NCBI RefSeq assembly: GCF_051020955.1
Contig: NW_027476190.1
Span: forward strand, 372,001-436,000
Direction: 5' to 3'
Source: Megalopta genalis
Lineage: Eukaryota > Arthropoda > Insecta > Hymenoptera > Halictidae
DNA: 64,000 bases
Notes under the pieces: generated by a model
The model's input: the letters and a program-made list of their open reading frames with translations, nothing else
Told to the model about the DNA's origin: nothing
Databases searched by the model: none
Shown here: piece by piece, positions 62,487 through 64,000 of the stretch
Position numbering within the stretch: the stretch's first letter is position 1
Layout: each line of letters starts with the position of its first letter
Position numbers and translations under genes: made by a program

Positions 62487-63530
62487 GCACTTTACTCTTG
62501 ACATTTTACGGTTTTTTCAATTTTCTGAAAAATCCTATCATTAGATTTTTTTAAAAATACGATATTCTTGCTTAACTAACGTTTCTACATAGGGATTAAG
62601 CATTTAGAACGAAATCTAATGTCAGAAAATGGCACTTTACTCTTGACATTTTTCGGTTTTTTCAATTTTCTGGGAAATCCTATCATTAGATTTTTTTAAA
62701 AATACGATATTCTTGCTTAACTAACGTTTTTACATAGGGATTAAGCATTTAGAACGAAATCTAATGTAGGAAAATGGTACTTTACTCTTGATCGGTACGT
62801 TGGCACTTAGAAAATATTCGGGCGTTCCAATCGCTCGTCTGTTGCATCATAGCGCGTCTCGGCGCAATCGACCGATTCGCTCGATCCATTATTTTCGATT
62901 TACGGCTAAAATAAATTTTTCTCATTTTATTCAATAACATATTCCTGCTAAAATAACTTTTTTACATAGGGATTAAGCATTTAGAACGATACATTGTTTA
63001 AAATAAGGGCACTTTACTCTTGACATTTTACGGTTTTTTCAATTTTCTGAAAAATCCTATCATTAGATTTTTTTAAAAATACGATATTCTTGCTTAACTA
63101 ACGTTTCTACATAGGGATTAAGCATTTAGAACGAAATCTAATGTCAGAAAATGGCACTTTACTCTTGACATTTTTCGGTTTTTTCAATTTTCTGGGAAAT
63201 CCTATCATTAGATTTTTTTAAAAATACGATATTCTTGCTTAACTAACGTTTTTACATAGGGATTAAGCATTTAGAACGAAATCTAATGTAGGAAAATGGT
63301 ACTTTACTCTTGATCGGTACGTTGGGACTTTGAAAATATTCGGGCGTTCCAATCGCTCGTCTGTTGCATCATAGCGCGTCTCGGCGCAATCGACCGATTC
63401 GCTCGATCCATTATTTTCGATTTACGGCTAAAATAAATTTTTCTCATTTTATTCAATAACATATTCCTGCTAAAATAACTTTTTTACATAGGGATTAAGC
63501 ATTTAGAACGATACATTGTTTAAAATAAGG
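62487..63530 (+). repeat. Two 522-bp units (C/c, G/c)
   Basis: Units start at 62487 and 63009. The order C/c then G/c also occurs at 25529-26572. Confidence 0.93.
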
Positions 63531-64000
63531 GCACTTTACTCTTGACATTTTACGGTTTTTTCAATTTTCTGAAAAATCCTATCATTAAATTTTTTTAAAA
63601 ATACGATATTCTTGCTTAACTAACGTTTCTACATAGGGATTAAGCATTTAGAACGAAATCTAATGTCAGAAAATGGCACTTTACTCTTGACATTTTTCGG
63701 TTTTTTCAATTGTCTGGAAAATCCTATCATTAGATTTTTTTAAAAATACGATATTCTTGCTTAACTAACGTTTTTACATAGGGATTAAGTATTTAGAACG
63801 AAATCTAATGTAGGAAAATGGTACTTTACTCTTGATCGGTACGTTGGGACTTTGAAAATATTCGGGCGTACGCGGCGCGCTCGGCGCTTCGAACAGCTCC
63901 GGTGTCCCCATTATTTTCGATTTACGGCTAAAATAAATTTTTCTAATTTTTTTCAATAACATATTCCTGCTAAAATAACTTTTTTACATAGGGATTAAGC
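63531..64000 (+). repeat. L' unit cut by the window end
   Basis: The first S at 63531 has attaaattt, the last S at 63676 has attgtctgg and taagtattt, and L' begins at 63821. The window ends 30 bases before the expected module end. Confidence 0.95.
63821..64000 (+). repeat. L' module, partial
   Basis: The first 180 of 210 bases are present and match the copy at 6346. The chance minus-strand frame is at 63774-63962. Confidence 0.93.

Larger units (their letters stand above)
1..64000. repeat. Higher-order satellite DNA array filling the window
   Basis: Every base belongs to a head-to-tail array of 145-bp S modules and 232-bp L modules (210 bp for L'). There is no inversion, insertion or unique sequence, so every gene-free stretch is this repeat. 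L modules start at 459, 981, 1503, 2025, 2547, 3069, 3736, 4258, 4780, 5302, 5824, 6346', 6846, 7368, 7890, 8412, 8934, 9456, 9978, 10500, 11022, 11689', 12189, 12711, 13378, 13900, 14422, 14944, 15611, 16133, 16655, 17177, 17699, 18221, 18888, 19410, 19932, 20599, 21121, 21643, 22165, 22687, 23209, 23731, 24253, 24775, 25297, 25819, 26341, 26863, 27385, 27907, 28428, 29095, 29617, 30139, 30806, 31328, 31850, 32517, 33039', 33539, 34061, 34728, 35250', 35750, 36272, 36794, 37461, 37983, 38505, 39027, 39549', 40049, 40571, 41093, 41615, 42137, 42659, 43181, 43703, 44370, 44892, 45414, 45936, 46458, 47125, 47647, 48169, 48836, 49358, 49880, 50547, 51069, 51591, 52258, 52780', 53280, 53802, 54324, 54846, 55513, 56035, 56557, 57079', 57579, 58101, 58623, 59145, 59667', 60022, 60544, 61066, 61733, 62255, 62777, 63299, 63821' (prime = L'). 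Its centromeric or heterochromatic role is inferred from organisation only. Confidence 0.98.

Noticed and set aside
1..64000. CRISPR array or other prokaryotic repeat system
   Set aside because: The repeats are directly adjacent with no unique spacers, and no cas-like gene is present. Module size and nested higher-order structure fit satellite DNA.
1..64000. Telomeric or subtelomeric repeat
   Set aside because: No short G-rich telomere motif (such as TTAGG or TTAGGG arrays) occurs in tandem anywhere in the window.

Overview
The whole 64-kb window is one uninterrupted, head-to-tail satellite DNA array. I found no protein-coding gene, RNA gene, mobile element, CRISPR array or unique spacer DNA. 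This organisation points to heterochromatin of a eukaryote, either (peri)centromeric or a large interstitial block. The sequence does not identify the species. CpG is not depleted in the GC-rich part of the repeat, which argues against a heavily CpG-methylated genome and would suit many invertebrates; that is only an inference.

Two building blocks explain every base. S is a 145-bp AT-rich module. L is a 232-bp module: its right part is homologous to S, and its left-centre is a GC/CpG-rich core of about 95 bp. The usual higher-order repeat is S-S-L (522 bp). I parsed 118 higher-order units from position 24 to the end: 98 with two S, 19 with three S, and one with a single S, giving 254 S modules. 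Nine of the 118 long modules carry a different, 22-bp shorter core (called L', 210 bp). Unit lengths sum exactly to the coordinates (24 to 63531 for the first 117 units), so the map has no gaps.

Notation used below. S markers: 'aagaat' = first S with aagaatacg instead of aaaatacg; last S has ctgggaaat or ctggaaaat and ends in taggaaaat. L right-end types: a (taatttttttcaa, cctgctaaaa), b (tcattttattcaa, cttgcttaaa), c (tcattttattcaa, cctgctaaaa), d (tcattttattcaa, cttgctaaaa). L left markers: G (gggactttg), C (ggcacttag), H (ggcactttg).

Layout: 1-11898 is a mosaic of b/a units including two L' units; 12421-16886 holds two exact-length 2233-bp blocks; 17931-21352 two 1711-bp blocks; 21353-26050 three 1566-bp blocks; 28138-31559 two 1711-bp blocks; 31560-35981 two 2211-bp blocks carrying L'; 36504-53511 a mixture of 1711, 2233 and 2211-bp blocks; 53512-64000 a mosaic rich in L' units and containing the one single-S unit. 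So there are three nested levels: module, higher-order unit, and blocks of 3-4 units that were themselves duplicated.

The most interesting signals are a three-tier nested inverted repeat inside every S module that is absent from L, the periodic CpG-rich core, the alternative L' cassette, and linked sequence markers that let single recombination events be located to a few tens of bases. Only 13 private single-base differences were noticed in 64 kb, which indicates very recent or continuing homogenisation.
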